Part shown: in pieces, positions 7,110 to 13,714 of the stretch | Layout of the letters: every line of letters begins with the position of its first letter | Numbering within the stretch: the first letter of the stretch is position 1 | The notes under the pieces: model-generated | What the model was told of the DNA's origin: nothing | What the model saw: only the letters and a program-made list of their open reading frames with translations | Databases searched by the model: none | Source of the DNA: Patescibacteria group bacterium | GTDB lineage: Bacteria > Patescibacteriota > Patescibacteriia > UBA10025 > JAHIVO01 | Reading direction: 5' to 3' | Length of the DNA: 33,233 bases | Assembly (NCBI GenBank): GCA_022560375.1 | Contig: JADFTK010000008.1 | Span: 1-33,233, forward strand | Program-made: the position numbers and the translations under genes

Positions 7110-8981
7110 TTAAAGTAAATTTTCCGGATCCCGATCAATTATCCAGTTGTCGGGAATTTTTTGCATTACGCTTTTAATCACTTTAATTGGTGTTTTGTCC
7201 GTATACTTAATAATTACATACATCTGCCACTTACCGTGCTGATAGGGCGTTAAGGGGGTAATTTTGGATACAGCCAGCGGTGTGGCCACCAGGGATTTGT
7301 AGAGCCGGTTAGTTTCGTTGACCATTGCTTGTTTATCCCTATGGGAGAATATGAGCTTGATCAGGCGGCCGTGCGGGGGATACTCGAGTAATTTACGATC
7401 ATCAATTTCAGTGGTGTAAAATGATTTAGCATCGCCTTTAGCAAAAGACTTAATAGCATTATTATCAGGTGAGTGCGTTTGAATAACCAGGGGAGCATTT
7501 GAGTAGAATTTAATATCGTGTAAAAGTTGCCAGGTTTTTTCCTGGGATCTGTAGTCAGGTAAATGAAGAAGTGTGTCAGCTGATATTATACCGATGAGTT
7601 TAATATTATCCCAGTCGAGAATTTGCCAGGCACGTACCGTGCCGATGATGATTTGGGTATGCTTATCCGGTAAGGCATCAGTATCAGAGTCATATCTGGC
7701 CAGGGATACTTTAGGCCATAGTTTTTTTATCTCTTGCTCCACTGACTGAGTGCCCATACCTATCATTTTGAGATTGGTGCCCTGGCATTTGGGGCAAGAA
7801 GCCGGTAGCTCCGTTTTATTATTGCAATGGTGGCAAAAAAGCGTTTTGCTTTTACTGTGGTAGGCCATAGTCGTCCCGCATTTTGGGCAGGGCAGTATAT
7901 GGCCGCAATCCTGGCACATAACCGCGGATGAGGAACCTCGTTTATTTATAAACAAAAATATTTTACCTCCTGATTGAATATTACTATCTATTTCCTTTTG
8001 TAGTTTATCCGAGAGTAATCCGTAGTTTCCCGATCGCCGCTCTTCCTTCATGTCCACGATAGTTGGGGTTGGTGATTCGGTGTTAACTAACGGAAGTAGC
8101 ATCACTTGGTGGTTGATAATTTTGTGATAAAGAGCGACGGTTGGTGCCGGGTCAACGAAAATTAGTTTAGCCTGGTACAGTTTTTGTAATTGCTGGGCCA
8201 CGATCCTGACATCATAACGGGGATTTTGCTCGGATTGTTTATGATTCTGGTCTGAGGCGCTATCAATGATAATGCGCTGTAGATTATGCAGAGGTAGGAA
8301 CAGGGCTTGCTTAGTGCCGATGACTATACTGCGTTTATCAGTCATAACTCGCTGCCAGGCGGTATAGGCTTGGTTCTTGTTCAGTTTACTATGAAATACT
8401 ACCACATGCCTTTGTAATTGCTCGGGGACTAGTGATTGGATACCCGCCATAGCGTTAACAGTCGGCACAATGATCATAGTTGCTCCTGAACATTTTTTTA
8501 TAATAGCCTGATAGAAGCTGTGTTTTTGGGGAAGGCTGGTCGGGGTCAGGACAAATGTATTTTGTCTATGATGGCAGACTGTATCAGCTAGTTTACGTGT
8601 GTCAGACTCGGAGGGGATTTTTTTTGGTATTATCTTTTTTTCCGTCTTAGCATGTGTGCGTTTAGGAATTGGCGGCAGCATGGTTTTTAGTACCGTACCT
8701 ATCGATACGAAATAGTAGCTAGCCATCCACTCGGCCAGAGATATTTGTTCAGATGTTATAATTGGCTGAGGATTAGTAATTGAATTAATGTTCTTTATTT
8801 TTTTTCCGACGATAGCTTTGTCCTTGAGCCTGACCACCACACCCTCACGCTCCGAAGAGCGAAAGGGAATTGATACTAGCTGACCTATTTGAATTTCCGT
8901 TCCTAAATGATCAGGGATTTTATAATCAAATATCCCTAAGTGTTTAGGAAATCGCTGGGAGAGTATTACTTCGGCGTACAT
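7110..8981 (-). CDS. priA: Primosomal protein N' (PriA), helicase motifs degenerate
   Basis: 623 residues, shorter than E. coli PriA (732). The N-terminal 3'-DNA-binding domain (about 1-105) is intact in outline. All eight zinc-binding Cys are present as four pairs (C356/C359, C365/C368, C383/C386, C396/C399), and the C-terminal domain is recognisable. The motor motifs are gone: the Walker A region GVTGSGKT is replaced by residues around LTPTSLPQK (145-153), the DEEH box by DSAS (240-243), motif III SAT by DPA, and the motif VI arginine region by KFYSNAP. PriA reloads the replisome at stalled forks. This copy probably acts as a DNA-binding and primosome scaffold without ATPase, as already noted for actinobacterial PriA. 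The gene stands alone on the minus strand. Confidence 0.92.
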   Translation of the reverse strand: MYAEVILSQRFPKHLGIFDYKIPDHLGTEIQIGQLVSIPFRSSEREGVVVRLKDKAIVGKKIKNINSITNPQPIITSEQISLAEWMASYYFVSIGTVLKTMLPPIPKRTHAKTEKKIIPKKIPSESDTRKLADTVCHHRQNTFVLTPTSLPQKHSFYQAIIKKCSGATMIIVPTVNAMAGIQSLVPEQLQRHVVVFHSKLNKNQAYTAWQRVMTDKRSIVIGTKQALFLPLHNLQRIIIDSASDQNHKQSEQNPRYDVRIVAQQLQKLYQAKLIFVDPAPTVALYHKIINHQVMLLPLVNTESPTPTIVDMKEERRSGNYGLLSDKLQKEIDSNIQSGGKIFLFINKRGSSSAVMCQDCGHILPCPKCGTTMAYHSKSKTLFCHHCNNKTELPASCPKCQGTNLKMIGMGTQSVEQEIKKLWPKVSLARYDSDTDALPDKHTQIIIGTVRAWQILDWDNIKLIGIISADTLLHLPDYRSQEKTWQLLHDIKFYSNAPLVIQTHSPDNNAIKSFAKGDAKSFYTTEIDDRKLLEYPPHGRLIKLIFSHRDKQAMVNETNRLYKSLVATPLAVSKITPLTPYQHGKWQMYVIIKYTDKTPIKVIKSVMQKIPDNWIIDRDPENLL

Positions 8982-9096
8982 TTAGCTTAAGTGATTATTA
9001 ATAATGGTTGGCCATCGCTTGTTATATGCTCAGGACGGCTTCTCTGGATTCTTTCCCCTGAAACAAGTATCAGGGTTATAGCGTCAAGAGTTATCG

Positions 9097-9102
9097 ATTA
9101 TA
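9097..9102 (-). promoter_or_regulatory. Candidate -10 box for priA
   Basis: TATAAT on the minus strand about 115 bases before the priA start. The leader would include a CCCTGA/TCAGGG hairpin (arms 9056-9061 and 9070-9075). The -35 is weak, so confidence is low. Confidence 0.3.
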
Positions 9103-9125
9103 TTTTAGCACTGTTTTGACATACC

Positions 9126-9151
9126 AAAAAGCCGCGGGTTTAAAGCGGCTT
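9126..9151 (-). terminator. Rho-independent terminator of the 12120-9165 operon
   Basis: Perfect 7-base stem AAGCCGC / GCGGCTT (9129-9135 and 9145-9151 on the plus strand) with a T-run on the minus strand, 14 bases after the stop of the membrane protein gene. Confidence 0.85.
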
Positions 9152-9164
9152 ATAATGATTTAGC

Positions 9165-9857
9165 CTAGAGATTTTTTAGCAACTGTCGTGACCAGGTGTA
9201 TTCTGGCTGGACCATTTTTTGCAGCGAAGGCATATGCAACTTTTGAGATAGCCATTGGACTAAGCTGTTCATGGTGACATAGCTGAGGGCAATGCCGCCG
9301 GTGAACATCATCCTCTCGATAAAGACTATAGGGATGAGGGCGATCCACACCTCGGCGGGCAGGTTGAGGGCGTACAGGAAGCCAACACCGCCAATAGCGT
9401 GAGCGGTAAAGGTGGCACCGAGGCTGTTTAATACCAGGCTGCGCTTCTTAGCAAAGACAGCGGCTACCGGGATTAGCCAGTACAATGAGTAGAACCAGGC
9501 CTGACGTCCCTCCGGATGGGCTATAAATAAAGCCACACATACCAGAGGTATCAGGGCTACTACAAATTTGTATTTACGGGCACCGAAGTAGAGCGCGCCC
9601 AGAGCCAGTGGGAATAACCGTATAATTGTTACTGTGTCAAACTCTTGGCCCTGAATGACCGCATTCACTAGCTTGACGCCTATGACAGCCATAGCTCCCC
9701 AGACAGAGGTAAGTAAAGCTCCTACGGTAGGGGCAAAGAAATCAAAGAGGCTGAAGGTTTGATCCGCACCAAACAATTTCGAAAAGGGAATATTGAGTAG
9801 CACTAAACCTATGCCGATAAAGGTCAGTAAGTAGAGGATCCTTTTTTTTAATATCAT
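9165..9857 (-). CDS. Multi-pass membrane protein, ECF S-component-like
   Basis: 230 residues with about six hydrophobic helices. After the first helix comes FDFFAPTVGALLTSVWGAM (about 38-56), which resembles the early helix and glycine pattern of ECF vitamin-transporter S components. The C-terminal 35 residues are polar and cytoplasmic. No ECF ATPase or T component is in the window, so the comparison is only by layout. It is the last gene of a three-gene minus-strand operon, 34 bases behind the LigB/Memo-like gene, and is followed by a strong terminator. Confidence 0.5.
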   Translation of the reverse strand: MILKKRILYLLTFIGIGLVLLNIPFSKLFGADQTFSLFDFFAPTVGALLTSVWGAMAVIGVKLVNAVIQGQEFDTVTIIRLFPLALGALYFGARKYKFVVALIPLVCVALFIAHPEGRQAWFYSLYWLIPVAAVFAKKRSLVLNSLGATFTAHAIGGVGFLYALNLPAEVWIALIPIVFIERMMFTGGIALSYVTMNSLVQWLSQKLHMPSLQKMVQPEYTWSRQLLKNL

Positions 9858-9891
9858 AACTTTTTAAATCTTTTTTAAGTTAGATTAAATA

Positions 9892-10689
9892 CTATCTCGC
9901 AAGTTTCATATTAACTGTCAGGTAGCCTACGCCAAAGGGGTTCTCGTAGGAGTATATTTCCGGTTGGTAGGTGACGCTATTCAGTATTCCTAAAAGTGTG
10001 ATAATTGGCCTGAGCCCACATTCACCGACTTCCTCAGTGAAGTCATTATCTAGTTTAATAATGCCATTATTATCCTTATGTTTAATTTTATTAATCATAG
10101 TTTCGTCAAATTTTTTGGCCCAGTGTGAAAAACCTGCTGGGGCAGCTTCGGAGAGACGATGAGAGAGATCACCGGAAGCGATCACGGCTATCCTTCTAGT
10201 ATCATTTATTATATCTTCCTGAAGTTTCATGCCAAATTGGTAATGCTCTTCATTACTGGCCAGAGACGGACCCATCGGCACTATTTTAATTTTTGTACTA
10301 TCCAGTCCTTGGGCAAAAAAGTATAGTGGCACACCCGCCCCGTGATCCAGCAGAGGTTGGTTCACTAAAACTATAGGTAACTGCGCCTCCAGAATTTCTT
10401 TGTAATGATGGATTAATCTAACATCACCAGGAAATTTTATACTAGTTTTGAGGTCCCCAAAATCTTTGAAATTAACCTCAAATTGCTGGGCCATATTAAT
10501 ACTGAAAGCATCAGGCAGTATTTGCCCATGCGGGGTGATAATAATGATGGTTTCAGGGTTGGAAGCATATAGCTCTTCGCTAAGTCTGACCATGCTTTTT
10601 ATTGTTTTTTCGACGAAGCGGAGATTAGCATCTCCAATGGCCGGAATTAGAATAGGTGGGTGGGGAGTAATAGCACTGAAAACAATCAT
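9892..10689 (-). CDS. LigB/Memo-like protein (AmmeMemoRadiSam B or class III dioxygenase superfamily)
   Basis: 265 residues, cytoplasmic. It opens with ITPHPPILIP (His10), followed by IITPHG (His54), LLDHGAGVPLYF (115-124), SGDLSHRLS (172-180) and EVGECGLRPI (220-229; Glu220, Glu223, Cys224). These are the metal-site and fold landmarks of the extradiol dioxygenase LigB superfamily. The Cys-Gly near the end is also conserved in Memo and in AmmeMemoRadiSam protein B. It may bind iron or copper; the reaction is unknown. The usual partners, AMMECR1 and a radical SAM protein, are not in the window. It sits 18 bases behind the lytic protein gene and has no ribosome-binding site. Confidence 0.8.
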   Translation of the reverse strand: MIVFSAITPHPPILIPAIGDANLRFVEKTIKSMVRLSEELYASNPETIIIITPHGQILPDAFSINMAQQFEVNFKDFGDLKTSIKFPGDVRLIHHYKEILEAQLPIVLVNQPLLDHGAGVPLYFFAQGLDSTKIKIVPMGPSLASNEEHYQFGMKLQEDIINDTRRIAVIASGDLSHRLSEAAPAGFSHWAKKFDETMINKIKHKDNNGIIKLDNDFTEEVGECGLRPIITLLGILNSVTYQPEIYSYENPFGVGYLTVNMKLAR

Positions 10690-10707
10690 TTTTTATTTTT
10701 TTATTAA

Positions 10708-12120
10708 TTATTGACCAATATCGATAGGAGATCCCAGTGGATGGATGGCTAAGGCCTCATCACTGGTCCAGATGATGTTGTTCCATTTTAGTCCCAGGGA
10801 ATCAAAGACTCCTTGAGAAGCTATGCCTCGACGCTGGCCGTTTGATATAAAATACACTCCTCTCGATCCGGGTGAGGTTATTAGTTCGCCATCCTTAAAC
10901 TTGATAGGGTCTCCTTGAGGGTATTGATCAATAGTAGTTTGCTCCACTACTACTGGTACTCGGTTGGTAAATCTATTTTTTAATATTTCACGGGACCAGA
11001 TTGAATAGCGTATGCCATTTTCCACGTAAGTGATACCACCTGTGGTTAGCGATTGTAATAGTACGCCCGTAGGATGGATACTCTGCATATTGATATTAGG
11101 ACCCAGGGAATATGGCTTGAGATCACTTTCAGGAACTTCGACTACTTCTTCAGGATTAAAACCAATGGATCTAAAAATTTCCGGCGTTTCTATTAATCTT
11201 TTGTCATCACCGTCGATTAGCCAGATTCTGCCTGATGAATTAGAGCGGAGTAATGAATAGTTGGCAAATTTGATCGGCAATCCCTCTTCATACAAATCTA
11301 AACTACTAGGAGAAACTATGATGATTCTGCTTAGATCAAATCTAGATATCAGGGCGGTGCGCGATAAAAAGCCTCGTCTCTTGCCATTTTGTATGAGATA
11401 GACGCCGCGCTCACCCTGTACTTGCAGCAGAGATCCATCAGGGTAATTTTTTGTAAACCAGTCATTGAAAAAAGTCCAAACATTGAAGTTGGCATTATAA
11501 ACGTGAGGGGTATAAGTATACATGGCCGCTGTAGCCCTGTTGGCCGGTGTTACTAAAAATGTGCCAAAACCGTCAGTTATAGTTTTAGTGATGCCTACTC
11601 CCCAGCCAGAAATAGTGGTGCCCCGGGTGTCCAGGTCAGTTAAATAGCTCTCACGAATTCTACGCGCGGCCCAATTTACCTGGTTAAAAAAACCTTTAAA
11701 TTTTTGTATGGCCGGGTCGTCCGTAGAGCAACTGTCACATACGGCATAGCCACTAGCCCAATCAAGCTGTTTTTGAGTTGGATTGGCCCTGGTGATTAAA
11801 CTTTGCTCCACTTGCAGCCTGACCATCAAATACTGAGGGTTAATGGTCCAAAATTGGCCGGCATCGTATATTATTTGAGCTGCCGTTTTCTGAATTCCTG
11901 AGGGGTCGTTGGTCTTGATAGAGGCCAGTCCACTGCCTTTTAGCTCCAGGAAACGCTGAATCCTACTAACCGACATGGTAGAAGAGGACTCCAGGTCGCT
12001 GTCAGAGAGAATGAAATTTTGGTTAAAGGTAGCAGCTATTACTGCCTGAGGGATAGTTATAACACCTATAAGTGCTAACACTACCGCTCTTTTTATTTGT
12101 TTGGCGTATCTTTTTTTCAT
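10708..12120 (-). CDS. Secreted lytic-enzyme-like protein with four C-terminal KRRG-type repeats
   Basis: 470 residues. Signal peptide 1-29 (basic start, hydrophobic core, AVIAA cleavage). Residues about 75-215 resemble a lysozyme-like or glucosaminidase wall-lytic domain: YLMVRLQVEQSLITR supplies a candidate catalytic Glu, followed by WASGYAVC, two nearby Cys and GWGVG. The remainder is four repeats of about 55 residues, each built as G-V-Y-hydrophobic-NG-K-R-R-G...hydrophobic...PxG-x-PI, likely binding the wall or another surface polymer. First gene of a minus-strand operon with the LigB/Memo-like and membrane protein genes. An extended -10 (TGCTAGAAT) lies 11 bases upstream. Confidence 0.7.
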   Translation of the reverse strand: MKKRYAKQIKRAVVLALIGVITIPQAVIAATFNQNFILSDSDLESSSTMSVSRIQRFLELKGSGLASIKTNDPSGIQKTAAQIIYDAGQFWTINPQYLMVRLQVEQSLITRANPTQKQLDWASGYAVCDSCSTDDPAIQKFKGFFNQVNWAARRIRESYLTDLDTRGTTISGWGVGITKTITDGFGTFLVTPANRATAAMYTYTPHVYNANFNVWTFFNDWFTKNYPDGSLLQVQGERGVYLIQNGKRRGFLSRTALISRFDLSRIIIVSPSSLDLYEEGLPIKFANYSLLRSNSSGRIWLIDGDDKRLIETPEIFRSIGFNPEEVVEVPESDLKPYSLGPNINMQSIHPTGVLLQSLTTGGITYVENGIRYSIWSREILKNRFTNRVPVVVEQTTIDQYPQGDPIKFKDGELITSPGSRGVYFISNGQRRGIASQGVFDSLGLKWNNIIWTSDEALAIHPLGSPIDIGQ

Positions 12121-12131
12121 ATGGTTTTTCT

Positions 12132-12140
12132 ATTCTAGCA
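12132..12140 (-). promoter_or_regulatory. Extended -10 promoter of the lytic protein operon
   Basis: TGCTAGAAT on the minus strand (hexamer at 12137-12132), 11 bases before the ATG. The -35 is poor. It lies back to back with the glycosyltransferase promoter. Confidence 0.5.
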
Positions 12141-12183
12141 TAACTTGACTATGGAATAAAGAGGTTTAATGAGTAGCAACATT

Positions 12184-12211
12184 TTGCTTTATTAGCCATT
12201 GAGGCTATACT
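12184..12211 (+). promoter_or_regulatory. Promoter of the TagA-like glycosyltransferase
   Basis: TTGCTT (12184-12189), 16-base spacer, TATACT (12206-12211). It leaves a leader of about 65 bases with no evident ribosome-binding site before the ATG at 12283. Confidence 0.5.
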
Positions 12212-12282
12212 AAGAAAGTGCCTTATCAAATATTTTCTATAGATTTGCGCCTCTGACGCCTTATAAATAACCGTTTTATCCC

Positions 12283-13020
12283 ATGGAATTGCAAATACTT
12301 GGTGTGAGAATTGATAATATTACTTTAGACGAAGTGACTGATAAAATTCGTCATTTTTTTCAGCAGGACTCTCAACACCAGATTGTTACCGTAAATCCAG
12401 AATTTATAATGGCGGCTCAGAATGACGAGGAGTTTATGAATATATTAAATTCGGCTGATTTATCAATAGCTGATGGAGTTGGATTGAAATATGCAGCCAG
12501 AAAATATAATCATAAGCTGGTGCAAAGGATAACCGGGGTCGACCTGATGATGCAAATTTTAGCTATTGCCGCCGAGGAGGGTAAATCAATTTACTTACTC
12601 GGAGCCAAGCGCGGCATAGCTGAGCAGGCGGCTTTTAAAATTTTAGAAAAGTTCCCTAATATAAAAGTAGTTGGCGCTGAGAGTGGCTATCGGCACTGGC
12701 ACCGCCGGATCAAAGACGCTAAGCTTGTCGAAAAAATTAATCGGAAACAGCCAGACATTTTGTTTGTGGCTTTTGGACAAGTTAAACAGGATAAGTGGAT
12801 TGCTCACCATTTGTCCAAAATTACTTCGGTCAAAGTAGCTATGGGAGTCGGTGGATCATTTGACTACATTTCCGGCAAGGTAAGTCGGGCCCCAAGTATA
12901 GTCAGGCGGATGGGATTGGAATGGCTGTTTCGATTATTTAGACAACCGTGGCGGCTGCCCAGAATCATTACCGCCGTCATACGTTTTAGCTGGGCTGTAT
13001 TGCGCCAAAAAAATAATTAA
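12283..13020 (+). CDS. WecG/TagA/CpsF family glycosyltransferase
   Basis: 245 residues, full length. Family landmarks in order: TVNPEFIMAAQ (about 36-46), ADGVGLKYA (64-72), YLLGAKRGIAE (104-114), FVAFGQVKQDKWI (about 162-174) and GVGGSFDYISGKVSRAP (about 189-205). The C-terminal GLEWLFRLFRQPWR appendage binds the membrane in TagA. Characterised relatives transfer ManNAc (or ManNAcA) from UDP to a lipid-linked GlcNAc, building teichoic-acid linkage units or enterobacterial common antigen on the inner membrane face. Here it probably helps make a surface glycan; the donor sugar is unknown. It is divergent from the lytic protein operon and is monocistronic. Confidence 0.93.
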   Translation: MELQILGVRIDNITLDEVTDKIRHFFQQDSQHQIVTVNPEFIMAAQNDEEFMNILNSADLSIADGVGLKYAARKYNHKLVQRITGVDLMMQILAIAAEEGKSIYLLGAKRGIAEQAAFKILEKFPNIKVVGAESGYRHWHRRIKDAKLVEKINRKQPDILFVAFGQVKQDKWIAHHLSKITSVKVAMGVGGSFDYISGKVSRAPSIVRRMGLEWLFRLFRQPWRLPRIITAVIRFSWAVLRQKNN

Positions 13021-13040
13021 GTTCGGATTTTTTTAACCTC

Positions 13041-13069
13041 TTGACAATTAAACTGTTAATAATTATCAT
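13041..13069 (+). promoter_or_regulatory. Strong sigma70-type promoter in front of the candidate ncRNA
   Basis: TTGACA (13041-13046), exactly 17 bases, TATCAT (13064-13069). It is one of the best promoters in the window, yet no protein gene starts within 300 bases; the predicted start is about 13076. Confidence 0.75.
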
Positions 13070-13075
13070 ATAGCT

Positions 13076-13230
13076 AGATACAACTGAATACTCATAGTGT
13101 TGTTTTGCCAGTTCTAATCAGGGATACGCAGACGTCAAACACTAATATAAAAAACCAATAGCAAAATGAAGACAAAAAATGCGTTGGTTTTTTCATTGAT
13201 AATATGGTGTTGGGTGGGACGTCTTTTTTT
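13076..13230 (+). ncRNA. Candidate small structured RNA of unknown class
   Basis: About 155 bases from the predicted start to a T7 run. A 5' hairpin forms from AACTG+AATAC (13082-13091) pairing with GTGTT (13097-13101) and CAGTT (13109-13113). A long 3' hairpin has arms GACGTC (13131-13136), AACAC (13138-13142), ATAT (13145-13148) and AAAAAACCAA (13149-13158). They pair with TTGGTTTTTT (13184-13193), ATAT (13202-13205), GTGTT (13207-13211) and GACGTC (13218-13223), 25 pairs in all. The T7 at 13224-13230 makes this end a rho-independent terminator. The motifs of tmRNA, SRP RNA and RNase P RNA were not seen. A 6S-like role is possible but untested. Confidence 0.55.
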
Positions 13231-13383
13231 AACAAATAGTTGGTTATCAAGTAAGGTAGCAAGGAAAGAAACGGTTTTCCTATACACTTTACCTTGAACC
13301 GGACTCCTTGGAGAGCCAAATGAATTAGGAAAAGTAGAAAATTTGGTCCCACTCAGCTCTATATTATTAATTATTTGGCTCAT
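13231..13383 (+). other. Non-coding stretch with small hairpins before the zinc-ribbon gene
   Basis: No gene. Two further stem-loops are visible: AAGGTA (13253-13258) / TACCTT (13290-13295) enclosing AGGAAA (13262-13267) / TTTCCT (13276-13281), and a bulged GG(A)CTC / GAGCC hairpin at 13301-13317. A TATTAT box (13362-13367) may be the -10 for the zinc-ribbon gene. This may be a second part of the upstream RNA if the T7 terminator is leaky. Confidence 0.4.
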
Positions 13384-13569
13384 ATGAAAGCCAAGACAAA
13401 AAGAGAGCTCCTTGAAGATATACGCTTTCAGCAGATGAAACGATATCTCGGGATCCAGCGAGTGCGGAATTACTGCTCGGGTTGTGGAGAGGAATTCCAT
13501 GAACCCGTTTACTGCGGTGACTGCTCGGAGGAGGTGGAACGCGTCCAGTTCCGTAATAAATTCAAGTAG
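13384..13569 (+). CDS. Small zinc-ribbon protein
   Basis: 61 residues from the ATG at 13384 (a TTG nine bases earlier is less likely). The N-terminal half is basic and helical (KAKTKRELLEDIRFQQMKR). Then two knuckles follow: CSGCG (about 31-35) and CGDC (about 45-48), the CxxC...CxxC arrangement that binds one zinc ion. It ends in a short acidic and basic tail. Such proteins often bind nucleic acid or act as adaptors; no specific family is recognised. It is GC-richer than the surrounding spacers, supporting a real gene. A terminator follows at 13581-13640. Confidence 0.7.
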   Translation: MKAKTKRELLEDIRFQQMKRYLGIQRVRNYCSGCGEEFHEPVYCGDCSEEVERVQFRNKFK

Positions 13570-13580
13570 CTCCTTTTACC

Positions 13581-13640
13581 TACCCTAAATATTTTTTTTC
13601 GAAAAGTTGGTGCCCCAGCTGTGCTTAGGGTATATTTTTT
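13581..13640 (+). terminator. Terminator after the zinc-ribbon gene
   Basis: Perfect arms TACCCTAA (13581-13588) and TTAGGGTA (13625-13632), then a T6 run. A second stem AGTTGG / CCAGCT (13605-13610 and 13615-13620, one G-T pair) sits inside, and an internal T8 run (13592-13599) occupies the loop. Confidence 0.65.
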
Positions 13641-13714
13641 AGTTACCTTTAATTTTTGTAAAAAAATGATGTCCGTGATATGGTAATATTATTATTGATA
13701 AAAGTATTAGAGTA

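Noticed and set aside
9116-9156. Plus-strand TTGACA and TATAAT
   Set aside because: The spacing is 29 bases, and both lie in the terminator of minus-strand genes with no plus-strand gene downstream.
13092-13500. Two overlapping minus-strand open frames
   Set aside because: They run antisense across the candidate RNA and the zinc-ribbon gene, resemble no family, and owe their length to AT-rich sequence.
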